Translations under genes and position numbers: made by a program
NCBI GenBank assembly: GCA_036397255.1
Contig: DASWJH010000094.1
Location: forward strand, 1-57,375
Length of the DNA stretch: 57,375 nt
Reading direction: 5' to 3'
DNA from: Nitrospiria bacterium
Lineage (GTDB): Bacteria > Nitrospirota > Nitrospiria > DASWJH01
The notes under the pieces: model-generated
What the model was told of the DNA's origin: nothing
Databases searched by the model: none
What the model saw: only the letters and a program-made list of their open reading frames with translations
Shown: positions 28,843-38,818 of the stretch, piece by piece
Layout of the letters: every line of letters begins with the position of its first letter
Position numbering within the stretch: position 1 is the first letter of the stretch

Positions 28843-31416
28843 ATGACTAAAGGAAAAAAAATGGCCCGGTTGTCAAATTCAGTTTCCCCAAAAGAATATC
28901 AAATCAAGGTATCCATTCACCCTGAACAAGGAATTTTTTCGGGAAGGGTTCAAATATTATTGCATTTCAATGAGCCGGTTCGCTTCATCACCCTTCATGC
29001 TCAGGACCTGGAAATTGGACAGGCCCGCATTGAATTCGAAAAAAAAGACCGTTTCATTAATCCTCAATTGGACCCAACCAACACCACGGTGCGCTTTGAT
29101 CTTCCAAACGAATTCACAGAAAAGTCCGGTGTATTGGAAATCCCGTTTTCTGGAAAAATAAACCAGCAAATGAAAGGATTATATCAGGCAAAAGCGAAAA
29201 TAGAGGGGACCGAAGAAAAATATGCCTTTACCCATTTTGAGCCTACCGATGCAAGGCGGTTTTTTCCCTGCTTTGATGAACCGGGGTATAAGGCGACATT
29301 TCAGGTCACAGCAACCGCACCCGCCCATTTGGCCATTCTCTCCAATATGCCGGCTGGGAAAGAAACCATTGAAAAAGAAATGAAAACCGTTGAATTTGAA
29401 ACCACTCCCGTGATGTCCACCTATCTTCTCGCCCTCGGTGTTGGACGATTGGTCTCTAAAACTCAAACCATTGCCGGGACACAGGTCTCCATATGGGCCT
29501 TGGAAAAAGATATTCACCTCAGCGATTTCGCAATGGAAGTCACTGAGGGTGTTCTTCCTTTACTCAATGAGTATTTTGATATGCCCTATCCCTATCCCAA
29601 ACTCGATTTGATCTCCGTTCCTGATTTTGCCATGGGGGCTATGGAAAACTGGGGAGCCATTTTTTTCCGGGATTCCTGTCTATTGGTTGATAAAGCATCC
29701 TCTTCAACCAAGGCCAAGCGGAGAGTGGCCAATGTGATCACACACGAAATTGTTCATCAATGGTTCGGGAATCTCGTCACCATGGCGTGGTGGGATGATC
29801 TTTGGCTCAATGAAGCCTTTGCCACTTGGCTGGCTTGCAAAATCGTGGATCAATGGTCTCCCCAGTGGCGGTCCTGGGAGGAATTTCAGCAGGAAAAAGC
29901 CGTTCCACTGGAATTGGATGCCCTCGATAACTCCCGTGCCATCATATCGGAAGTAGGATCTTCAGCAGAGATTGAGGCCATGTTTGATCCCCTCACCTAT
30001 GAAAAAGGGGCAGCGGTTTTGAGAATGTTTGAACATTATCTAAAGGAAGAACCTTTTAGAGCAGGCATTCGAAGTTATATGAAACGATTCCAATTTCAAA
30101 ATACAGTAGCGGATGACCTTTGGAAAGAATTAGAAGCGGCATCAAACCAACCTGTCAGGACATTGGCAAAAGATTGGCTCACCCAGCCCGGTTATCCCAT
30201 TGTAGCCGTTAAACCAGTTTCTCAGAAGGAAAGAACCTTTCAGTTTCATCAAAAAAAGTTCTCGGCCCACGGAGACGCGAAGATCCAAAAGGGTTTTTGG
30301 AGCATTCCTTTGGTGGTTCATTATAAGGATTCAACCGGTATCCACAAACACCGTTTCCTAATGCAGGAGGAAAATATCCAGCAGACTCTTCCGGGAAATG
30401 GCCCCGTGGCATGGGTCTACCCCAATGGAGAAGAAGCCGGTTTTCTCCGAATCCAACTTGAGAAAAATCTTTGGAAAAATCTTCTATCTTCCGCTCAAAC
30501 CTCCTTGAACGCCGCGGAACGGGTGGGGTTAATTAATCACACTTGGGCCGTGGTTTCTTCAAACGTTTCCCCTATTGATGATTTCATGGAGACCCTATCC
30601 GCATTCAAAGGGGATTCCACCCGCGTGGTAGTGGAAATGCTCTCCTCTTATTTGGAGGAACTAACCGAACGGTTTTTGGAGAAGGAAACCCGGCCCCTGA
30701 TGGGGCGGTATGTAAAAAACCTAATCAATCCTGTTTGGGAAAAACTTGGATGGGAGGGAAAGAAAGACGAGGACGATGAAGTACGGCTTGCAAGAAATTC
30801 CGTCATTTGGACCCTTGGCTATGTGGTCGGCCCCCAAGAGTTAATAAAACAGATCGAGGACAAACTGAAAAAATTTCACTCTAATCCCTCTACTCTGGAC
30901 CCTATACTGGTTGATACCGTTGTTCGTTTAGGAGCAAGAAATGGGGATGAAGCCCTTTTTAAGGAATATCAAACCCGTTTTAAACAGGCCCAGACACCGG
31001 AAGAACGGGACCGTTACCTCATCGCCCTTTCGGATTTTCAAGCTCCCGAGCTTGCAAACCGCCTAATGGAAATGACTTTAAGCGATGCGGTTCGAGGCCA
31101 GGATTTGTGGAGGCCCTATCGCTATCTATTTCCAAACCCGGTTCATCAAGAAGCCACATGGACCTTTATTAAAACCCACTGGCAAAACATAAAAGAAAAA
31201 ACCGGGCCCATTGGGGCACACCGGATCATTCAATGCACGAAAGCCCTGTGGAGGGAGGATTGGCATAAAGAAGTGGCCTCTTTTTTTAAACAACCCGAAA
31301 ACCAAATCGAATCTGCGGTAAAAGTTTTGGATCAAACTCTGGAATTTATTGAACTTGGGATAAAATTCAAGGCTGCTCAACAGGAACGACTTATTAAGTG
31401 GCTGAAAAACTTTTAA
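28843..31416 (+). CDS. M1-family aminopeptidase (PepN-like)
   Basis: Zinc aminopeptidase of 857 residues removing N-terminal residues from peptides. The substrate-anchoring GAMEN is at 265-269, the zinc motif HEIVH at 301-305 with the third ligand Glu324 in WLNEAF. An N-terminal beta domain (about 10-205) and a C-terminal helical ERAP1-like domain (about 520-850) complete the layout. No signal peptide, so cytoplasmic. It resembles the tricorn-interacting-factor/ERAP subfamily more than E. coli PepN. ATG 28843 follows AAGGACA; a second Met at residue 7 is possible. Confidence 0.93.
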   Translation: MTKGKKMARLSNSVSPKEYQIKVSIHPEQGIFSGRVQILLHFNEPVRFITLHAQDLEIGQARIEFEKKDRFINPQLDPTNTTVRFDLPNEFTEKSGVLEIPFSGKINQQMKGLYQAKAKIEGTEEKYAFTHFEPTDARRFFPCFDEPGYKATFQVTATAPAHLAILSNMPAGKETIEKEMKTVEFETTPVMSTYLLALGVGRLVSKTQTIAGTQVSIWALEKDIHLSDFAMEVTEGVLPLLNEYFDMPYPYPKLDLISVPDFAMGAMENWGAIFFRDSCLLVDKASSSTKAKRRVANVITHEIVHQWFGNLVTMAWWDDLWLNEAFATWLACKIVDQWSPQWRSWEEFQQEKAVPLELDALDNSRAIISEVGSSAEIEAMFDPLTYEKGAAVLRMFEHYLKEEPFRAGIRSYMKRFQFQNTVADDLWKELEAASNQPVRTLAKDWLTQPGYPIVAVKPVSQKERTFQFHQKKFSAHGDAKIQKGFWSIPLVVHYKDSTGIHKHRFLMQEENIQQTLPGNGPVAWVYPNGEEAGFLRIQLEKNLWKNLLSSAQTSLNAAERVGLINHTWAVVSSNVSPIDDFMETLSAFKGDSTRVVVEMLSSYLEELTERFLEKETRPLMGRYVKNLINPVWEKLGWEGKKDEDDEVRLARNSVIWTLGYVVGPQELIKQIEDKLKKFHSNPSTLDPILVDTVVRLGARNGDEALFKEYQTRFKQAQTPEERDRYLIALSDFQAPELANRLMEMTLSDAVRGQDLWRPYRYLFPNPVHQEATWTFIKTHWQNIKEKTGPIGAHRIIQCTKALWREDWHKEVASFFKQPENQIESAVKVLDQTLEFIELGIKFKAAQQERLIKWLKNF

Positions 31417-31439
31417 CCAACACGCAGAAATACCTAATT

Positions 31440-31735
31440 TAAAAGACTCCTTGAAGGGAGAAGCCATTTCTCCCCCTTTGCTATAGGAAAAACCCCTTTT
31501 TAATTTCCCCTCTTTGCAAAAGAGGGGTGAGGGGAGATTTTAAAACTGAATAATTTACCTCTTTCCCCTTTGTAATGTATATAGGGACAGGGGGAGATTC
31601 TATAAATTCAAAAAAAATCCCCCTTATTCCCCCTTTTTCTAAGGGGGAGAATGAAAGAGGTTTACCTCTGCTAAAGGGAAAAACACTCTTTAACTTCCCC
31701 TCTTTGCAAAAGAGGGGCTAGGGGAGATTTTACAT
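31440..31735. repeat. Block of palindromic intergenic repeats
   Basis: Two direct copies of a ~62-bp unit lie at 31480-31542 and 31670-31732. Each contains the hairpin CCCCTCTTTGCAAAAGAGGGG followed by GGGGAGATTTTA. Between them are related C/G runs: CTTTCCCCTTTGTAATG... GGGGGAGATT (31561-31599), and a hairpin CCCCCTTTTTCTAAGGGGG near 31630-31647. No gene is present in 31417-31805. Confidence 0.75.
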
Positions 31736-31805
31736 TTCTCACTTTCTTCCTTTTTTTGGGGACCAAGAAAAGTATAGACACGGATAGGAAAAGGGTAATC
31801 AAACA

Positions 31806-32849
31806 ATGCCAATAATCGACCTCAGATCCGACACCGTCACCAAACCCTCCCCAGCTATGCGGAAAGCCATGGCTGACGCAGAGGTCGGTGATGATGTGTT
31901 TGGGGAAGATCCCACCGTCATCAAACTACAGGAAAAAGCCGCTGAGCTAACCGGAAGGGAAACCGCACTCTTCGTCCCCTCTGGAATTATGGCCAACCAA
32001 TTGGCCATTCGATCCCTAACAGAACCCGGTGATGAGGTCATCATTGAAGCCCAGGCCCATATTTTTCATTACGAAGCCGGAGCGGGCGGAGCTTTAAGCG
32101 GGGTTCAGTTTTACGGTCTCCCGGGAAAGCGGGGGATTTTAGACTCCGAGCAGATCAAAGACGCCATTCGAACCAATGAGTACTACCTTCCCCCCACTCG
32201 CCTCATCTGCCTTGAGAATACCCACAACCGGGGAAGTGGAACCGTTTACCCTCATGAAAAAATCAAAGCTATTTCAAAGTTGGCCAGGGAAAGAGGGGTG
32301 TCCCTTCATTTAGATGGCGCCAGAATTTTCAACGCATCGGCTGCATCTGGAATACCAGTTTCCGAATACGCTAAATATTTCGATACAGTCTCATTTTGTG
32401 TTTCTAAAGGACTTGGAGCACCGGTAGGGTCATTGCTCTGTACCTCAAAAGAAAAGCTTCCGAAATTACGCCGGTTGCGCCGCATGTTCGGCGGAGGAAT
32501 GCGTCAGGCCGGCATTCTAGCCGCTGGAGGCTTTTACGCATTGGAAAACAATATCAAACGTTTAGCGGAGGATCATCAAAACGCATAAAAACTTGCCAAC
32601 ACATTAGTTGAGATTCCGGGCATCTCCTTTAACCCAGATCACGTCGAAACCAACATTGTAATCTTTGATATTGAAAAAACGAAATTTACCCCTGAACGGG
32701 CTGTTGAGGAGTTAAAAAAGGAAGGTCTTTTGGTGGTTCCGTTTGGGAAAAACCTTCTTCGCGCGGTAACTCATTTAGAAATAAATGGAAAGGATATCGA
32801 AAAGGCGATTGAAATAATAAAAAAAATTTTCCAAAGTGGAAAATCCTGA
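31806..32849 (+). pseudogene. ltaE: Low-specificity L-threonine aldolase with one in-frame TAA
   Basis: PLP enzyme splitting threonine to glycine and acetaldehyde. The first 260 codons give the large domain with [27 protein letters not shown] and the PLP lysine at 201 ([14 protein letters not shown]). A TAA at 32586-32588 stops it after DHQNA. The same frame continues uninterrupted for 86 codons (KLANTLVEIPGISFNPD... to TGA at 32847), which is the normal C-terminal domain. Full length would be 347 residues, typical of the family. The stop replaces a codon usually Lys or Arg (AAA to TAA is one change). Either a recent nonsense mutation or a sequence error. SD AGGAAAAGGG lies upstream. Confidence 0.85.
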
Positions 32850-33005
32850 TTCAGGAAAGTGATACTTTTTTTATCAACACATCACTCAAAGTGATTTGAT
32901 CCCGGATTTAAATTAATATCCTCAGCAGGATCTACCGAATTAGCCTTTATAGTAAAAGGGAAGGTCAATAAAAGTCAACAAATGGATCAGGTTGGTTTTT
33001 AATTT

Positions 33006-33332
33006 TCAGGGGGTTTTTTCGAATTGATAAATCAACTCGCCTTTTTGGATCATTCCAAGGCGTTCTCGGGCCAGGCCTTCAATATGTTCAGGGTCGTTTC
33101 GTAACGCTTCCGCCTCTTTTAGAAGATCGGCGTTTTGTTCCTTAAAATTTTGAATTTCCTCTGTCAGTTGGGATTTTTTATTCTGCATTCTTAAAAAACC
33201 CATTAGTCCTCTTTCTCCAAAGAAAAAGGAGAGTAGAACGGATAGCCCGAAGAATAAACCAATGGCAAGAATCAGCCGTCTTTGATTTTTTTTCCTTCGC
33301 CTAACATCCGATCTTTTTCGGTTTTGGGCCAT
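33006..33332 (-). CDS. ftsB: FtsB/DivIC-family septum formation protein
   Basis: 108 residues: basic N-terminus (RRRKKNQRR), single membrane helix about 20-40, coiled coil about 50-78 (KKSQLTEEIQNFKEQNADLLKEA) and the conserved LARERLGMIQKGELIYQF. Bitopic divisome component bridging FtsQ/FtsL. Located downstream of eno, a frequent pairing, though separated here by a 331-base repeat-bearing gap. Confidence 0.88.
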   Translation of the reverse strand: MAQNRKRSDVRRRKKNQRRLILAIGLFFGLSVLLSFFFGERGLMGFLRMQNKKSQLTEEIQNFKEQNADLLKEAEALRNDPEHIEGLARERLGMIQKGELIYQFEKTP

Positions 33333-33358
33333 GTTTAAAAAATATACCTAGAAAAATC

Positions 33359-33569
33359 CTGGATTCCCGCTTTCGCGAGAATGACGGCTTTTATGTATTC
33401 ACGGCATATCAGGGACATCAAATTTGGTTTACCATTTTAATCACATGACCGCCGGTGTCATTCAGGAGGTTACCTCGCCAATGGGAACGTGCCGGAATCC
33501 TGGGTTTTCGACTTCTGGATTCCCGTCACCGCTTTAATCATACGGGAACATCCTTTGCGGGAATGACGG
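33359..33569. repeat. GGATTCCCG-type palindromic repeats in the eno-ftsB gap
   Basis: At 33359-33387 CTGGATTCCCGC and GCGAGAATGACGG form a near-perfect hairpin. A second, longer relative at 33515-33569 begins CTGGATTCCCG and ends CGGGAATGACGG. These are REP-like units; a related one occurs at 38464-38494. The 33333-33663 gap contains no gene. Confidence 0.65.
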
Positions 33570-33663
33570 ACTTATTTTATTACAGGAATTTCAAGGATGT
33601 TACATTAGAAACCCTTCAAACTAATTCCATCTAAGGGGGAAAAATTGATGGGAAATATTGATT

Positions 33664-34959
<1,296 letters not shown>

Positions 34960-35021
34960 TTAGGTTCTAGCCTTCAGTTTTCGGCTGTCAGCTTTCAGGA
35001 TTTAGATTTTAGTTTTTTGCC

Positions 35022-36512
35022 TTAAGCCTCCAACCTCTCGCTTTTTAACTTTTTTTTGAGAAGTTCATTAACTTTCCCTGGATTGGCCTTTCCCTTGGAC
35101 AGTTTCATGACCTGCCCCACAAAAAACCCGAAAAGTTTCTCTTTTCCACTTTTGAATTCTTTTACCTCTTTTTCATGGGAAGCGATAATCTGATCGATCA
35201 TCCTTTCCAAAGCCCCTTCATCACTGACCTGTGCAACACCCTTTTCTTTAACAATTGATTCCGCACTAGCCCCCTTCTTTTGGATCATCTCCTCAAAAAC
35301 GGATTTTCCAATGGTATTGCTGATGACGCTCTGGTCAATCAGCTTCAATAATTCTACCAAGCGACTGGGGGGCATGGTTTTTTCAAAAAACAATGATTCA
35401 TCCTGTTCAGATATATCGGAAGCCCCTTTGAGGGTTCTAAGAACCTCGGTCATGATCCAATTACTGACCATTTTGGGTTTATTTATAAGCGTGACACAGG
35501 CTTCAAAATAATCGGCCAGGGCACGGGAGGAAGTCAGCACGCCCGCATCATATGGAGGCAAATTAAACGTTTTGACGAACCGGGCCCGTTTCGCTTCGGG
35601 TAATTCCGGGAGCCCTTTTTTAATTTCTTCAATCCACTTGGATTCTATCTGAAGGGGCACCAAATCGGGTTCGGGAAAATAACGGTAGTCATGGGCTTCT
35701 TCCTTTGAGCGAAGGGGTGAAGTTCTGCCGTGTTGAGAATCCCACAACCGGGTTTCTAAGACAATGGCCCCTCCATCCGCCAATACTTCTTCTTGGCGTT
35801 TAATTTCATATTCTATGGCTTTCTGAACAAACCGGAATGAATTGAGGTTCTTGATTTCCACGCGGGTTCCAAAGGTTTCACTTCCTGAAGGACGGATGGA
35901 AACATTGGCATCACACCGAAAACTCCCTTCCTCCATATTCCCATCACAAATCTCAAGATAGATCAGAATATCCCGCAACGCTTTTAGATAGGCCACCGCT
36001 TCTTCGGAAGAACGGATTTCGGGCTGGCTGACAATCTCCAATAAGGGAACACCGGCCCGGTTGAGATCTACATGGCTGGCACTATCGATTCCTTCATGAA
36101 GGTTTTTCCCCGCATCTTCTTCCATATGAATCCGGGTCAGGCCAACCCGTTTGACCTGGCCGTCCACCCAGATATCCAAATGCCCATTCTCAACAATGGG
36201 AAGGTGAAACTGAGAAATTTGATACCCCTTAGGAAGGTCCGGGTAAAAATAATTCTTCCGCGCAAAACGGCTGTAGGGGGAAATATCTCCGTGGGTGGAA
36301 AGGCCCAGTTTAATGGCAAATTCCACCACCCGGCGGTTTAAAACCGGGAGGACTCCGGGGAGGCCAATACAAATTGGGCAGGTTTGGCTATTGGGTTCCT
36401 TCCCAAATGATGTGCTGCAGCCACAAAAAATCTTTGAATGGCTCAGCATTTGGGCATGAACCTCCAAACCGATTACCGGTTCATATTTCTTCTCGGCTGC
36501 CAACTTGGTCAT
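35022..36512 (-). CDS. gatB: Asp-tRNA(Asn)/Glu-tRNA(Gln) amidotransferase subunit B
   Basis: Kinase/transamidation subunit that activates misacylated Asp-tRNA or Glu-tRNA. 496 residues: [12 protein letters not shown] at the start, cysteines CGCS and CPIC forming the zinc knuckle, [14 protein letters not shown], and a C-terminal YqeY-like tail domain ending [15 protein letters not shown]. The start overlaps gatA by 4 bases. Confidence 0.96.
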   Translation of the reverse strand: MTKLAAEKKYEPVIGLEVHAQMLSHSKIFCGCSTSFGKEPNSQTCPICIGLPGVLPVLNRRVVEFAIKLGLSTHGDISPYSRFARKNYFYPDLPKGYQISQFHLPIVENGHLDIWVDGQVKRVGLTRIHMEEDAGKNLHEGIDSASHVDLNRAGVPLLEIVSQPEIRSSEEAVAYLKALRDILIYLEICDGNMEEGSFRCDANVSIRPSGSETFGTRVEIKNLNSFRFVQKAIEYEIKRQEEVLADGGAIVLETRLWDSQHGRTSPLRSKEEAHDYRYFPEPDLVPLQIESKWIEEIKKGLPELPEAKRARFVKTFNLPPYDAGVLTSSRALADYFEACVTLINKPKMVSNWIMTEVLRTLKGASDISEQDESLFFEKTMPPSRLVELLKLIDQSVISNTIGKSVFEEMIQKKGASAESIVKEKGVAQVSDEGALERMIDQIIASHEKEVKEFKSGKEKLFGFFVGQVMKLSKGKANPGKVNELLKKKLKSERLEA

Positions 36513-37981
36513 GTGAGTGGCGGCCTCTTATCTAAACACCCCATTTCCCTCTCTAGTGCAAAAGCGGTTTTCAAAAGGCCAGCTTCATCAAAGGGTTTCC
36601 CCAACAACTGGAGGCCAATGGGCAATTGATGGGAAGTAAAACCGCAGGGTAGAGAAATACCTGGTATCCCCGCAAGGTTCACGGAAATCGTGAAAATATC
36701 AGAAAGGTACATTTGAAGTGGATCTTCCACCTTCTCTCCCACTTTAAAAGCCGCCGTCGGGGCCGTCGGGGTTACAATGGCATCCACCTCTTGGAAGGCT
36801 TGGTCAAAATCACGCTTGATTAAACTTCTCACCTTTTGGGCTTTCGCATAATAGGCATCATAATACCCCGAACTTAAAGCATAGGTTCCCAGCATAATCC
36901 TTCTTTTTACTTCCGCCCCAAAACCCTCAGCCCGGCTTTTTACATACATCTCAAATAGGTCTTTGGCTTCCTGTGTTCTATACCCAAACTTCACGCCGTC
37001 ATAACGGGCAAGATTCGAACTGGCCTCTGCGGTGGCCAAAATATAATAAGTGGCGACGGCATAATCGGTATGGGGCAGTGATATTTCCCGGGTTTTCGCC
37101 CCCAATTTTTCCAAGTGCGAAATGGCCTTTTGAACCGCACTACTGACCTCCTCATCACCCCCTTGTTTAAAATATTCCTTAGGAATCCCAAAGGTCATTC
37201 CTTGCACCCCCCCTTCAAGACCTTGGGTATAATCAGGAACAGGAATGTCTGCAGAGGTTGAATCCAAAGGATCAAAACCAGCAATGACATTCATCATTAA
37301 TGCGCTATCCATCACATTTTTGGTTAAGGGCCCAATCTGATCCAATGAGGATGCAAAGGCAATTAAACCAAACCTGGAAACCCGCCCATAGGTTGGTTTC
37401 AACCCCACCACACCGCAACAAGCCGCAGGCTGCCTTATGGAACCTCCAGTATCAGAACCCAAAGCCGCAATACAGGTATCCGCAGCCACTGCGGCCGACG
37501 ATCCCCCACTGGAACCCCCAGGAATTCTATCTAAATCCCATGGATTTCGGGTGGTATCAAAAGCGGAGTTTTCTGTGGAGGAACCCATGGCGAACTCGTC
37601 TAGGTTGGTTTTTCCAACGAACACCGCTCCTGCTTCCTGCAAACGGTTCACAACGGTGGCGCTATACGGTGGGATAAAATTTTCTAAAATTTTGGATGAG
37701 CAGGTGGTTCGCACCCCCAATGTGCATAGGTTGTCTTTAAGAGCAACCGGAATTCCCATAAGAGGCGATTGAGAATTTCCCCCGGCAAGTTGCATATCCG
37801 CTGCTTTTGCTTGACGGAATGCTTCCTCCCTCATTAAGGTGACGTAGGAATGGACCCTCCCTTCCACCTGATCAATCCGGTCAAAAATGGAATCAAGAAT
37901 CTCCACCGCTTTGACTTCTTGTTTTTGAAGACGGAGGGATAATTCATGAAGAGACAGTTTATGATAATCTGGGGTTGACAT
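36509..37981 (-). CDS. gatA: Asp-tRNA(Asn)/Glu-tRNA(Gln) amidotransferase subunit A
   Basis: Amidase-signature subunit liberating ammonia from glutamine. 490 residues with the Ser-cisSer-Lys triad: Lys in VALKDNLCT (about 81) and the serines in [14 protein letters not shown] and [12 protein letters not shown]. Lies between panD (2 bases apart) and gatB (4-base overlap). Confidence 0.96.
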   Translation of the reverse strand: MSTPDYHKLSLHELSLRLQKQEVKAVEILDSIFDRIDQVEGRVHSYVTLMREEAFRQAKAADMQLAGGNSQSPLMGIPVALKDNLCTLGVRTTCSSKILENFIPPYSATVVNRLQEAGAVFVGKTNLDEFAMGSSTENSAFDTTRNPWDLDRIPGGSSGGSSAAVAADTCIAALGSDTGGSIRQPAACCGVVGLKPTYGRVSRFGLIAFASSLDQIGPLTKNVMDSALMMNVIAGFDPLDSTSADIPVPDYTQGLEGGVQGMTFGIPKEYFKQGGDEEVSSAVQKAISHLEKLGAKTREISLPHTDYAVATYYILATAEASSNLARYDGVKFGYRTQEAKDLFEMYVKSRAEGFGAEVKRRIMLGTYALSSGYYDAYYAKAQKVRSLIKRDFDQAFQEVDAIVTPTAPTAAFKVGEKVEDPLQMYLSDIFTISVNLAGIPGISLPCGFTSHQLPIGLQLLGKPFDEAGLLKTAFALEREMGCLDKRPPLT

Positions 37982-37983
37982 GG

Positions 37984-38334
37984 TTAACTCACCGCTCGGT
38001 TCTTCTCATCCACCTTAACAATGGTGGGTTTAAACCGTTTGATTTCCTCTTCGTTATAATATTCATAACAAAAAACCACAATTTTATCCCCGACAACCCC
38101 CTTTCGAGCCGTGGGTCCATTGAGAATGACCTGTCCCGAGTCTTTCGGCCCTGGGATGACATAGGTTTCAAAACGCTCCCCATTATTCAAATTGGAAACC
38201 ATGACCTGTTCATAGGGAAGGATCCCTGCCTTTTGCATCAACCCTTCATCGATGGTAATGCTCCCATCATAATTTAGATCGGCTTCTGTCACCGTGGCCC
38301 GATGTATCTTGGACCGCAACATTTGTCTTAGCAT
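37984..38334 (-). CDS. panD: Aspartate 1-decarboxylase (pyruvoyl enzyme)
   Basis: Makes beta-alanine for pantothenate and CoA. 116 residues; the proenzyme self-cleaves between Gly24 and Ser25 (YDGSITID), generating the pyruvoyl group. The ATG at 38334 puts the serine at the standard position 25, which decides this start over the Met at residue 5. [12 protein letters not shown] is the other signature. Its place between gatC and gatA is unusual and suggests a retained operon rearrangement. Confidence 0.95.
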   Translation of the reverse strand: MLRQMLRSKIHRATVTEADLNYDGSITIDEGLMQKAGILPYEQVMVSNLNNGERFETYVIPGPKDSGQVILNGPTARKGVVGDKIVVFCYEYYNEEEIKRFKPTIVKVDEKNRAVS

Positions 38335-38378
38335 AAGATAACCCGCTTTTCCTTATTGAAAATCTTTAACGCTCCTCA

Positions 38379-38519
38379 CAGGTTGTTGAAAAAGCATATA
38401 TTTTCATACCAAGGGGTCATTCCTTCCCAAGCAGAAATCAAGACCCTGTTGGATTTACACAAACTGGATTCCCGATTAAACATCCGGGAATAACAGCAAA
38501 CGAGTTTTTCAACATTCTG
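38379..38519. repeat. Small inverted-repeat (MITE-like) element between gatC and panD
   Basis: The ends are inverted: CAGGTTGTTGAAAAA (38379-38393) and TTTTTCAACATTCTG (38505-38519), matching over TGTTGAAAAA. Inside is a GGATTCCCG hairpin (38464-38494, arms ATTCCCG/CGGGAAT). The element fills most of the 193-base gap in an otherwise tight operon. Confidence 0.6.
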
Positions 38520-38527
38520 TTAATTGG

Positions 38528-38818
38528 CTAATCCTCTATAATCTTGGGAACACGATAAAAGCCATCCGTTTTTTCAGGGGCATTGGACAAAGCCGATTCA
38601 GCACTGAGAGAGGGCCTCACTTCGTCTTCTCTAAATACATTATGAAGGGGAACCACATGGGTTGTCGGTTCTACGTTGGATGTATCGAGTTCATTTAATT
38701 TTTCAATATAAGTCAGGATACTGCTGAGTTGCTGGCCAAACAGTTCCTTTTCCTTTTCCGAAAAAACCAGGCGGGCCAGTTTCGCAACGTGTTCCACTTC
38801 TTTTTTTTGAATTTTCAT
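38528..38818 (-). CDS. gatC: Asp-tRNA(Asn)/Glu-tRNA(Gln) amidotransferase subunit C
   Basis: Small subunit stabilising GatA-GatB. 96 residues with the expected VEHVAKLARLVFSEKE and LDTSNVEPTTHVVPL and a C-terminal VPKIIED. The start overlaps the end of the helicase gene by 4 bases. Separated from panD-gatA-gatB by the inverted-repeat element. Confidence 0.94.
   Translation of the reverse strand: MKIQKKEVEHVAKLARLVFSEKEKELFGQQLSSILTYIEKLNELDTSNVEPTTHVVPLHNVFREDEVRPSLSAESALSNAPEKTDGFYRVPKIIED

Noticed and set aside
32586-32588. TAA recoded as an amino acid in ltaE
   Set aside because: TAA ends several other intact genes here (for example hslV), so general reassignment is excluded; local readthrough has no supporting signal.
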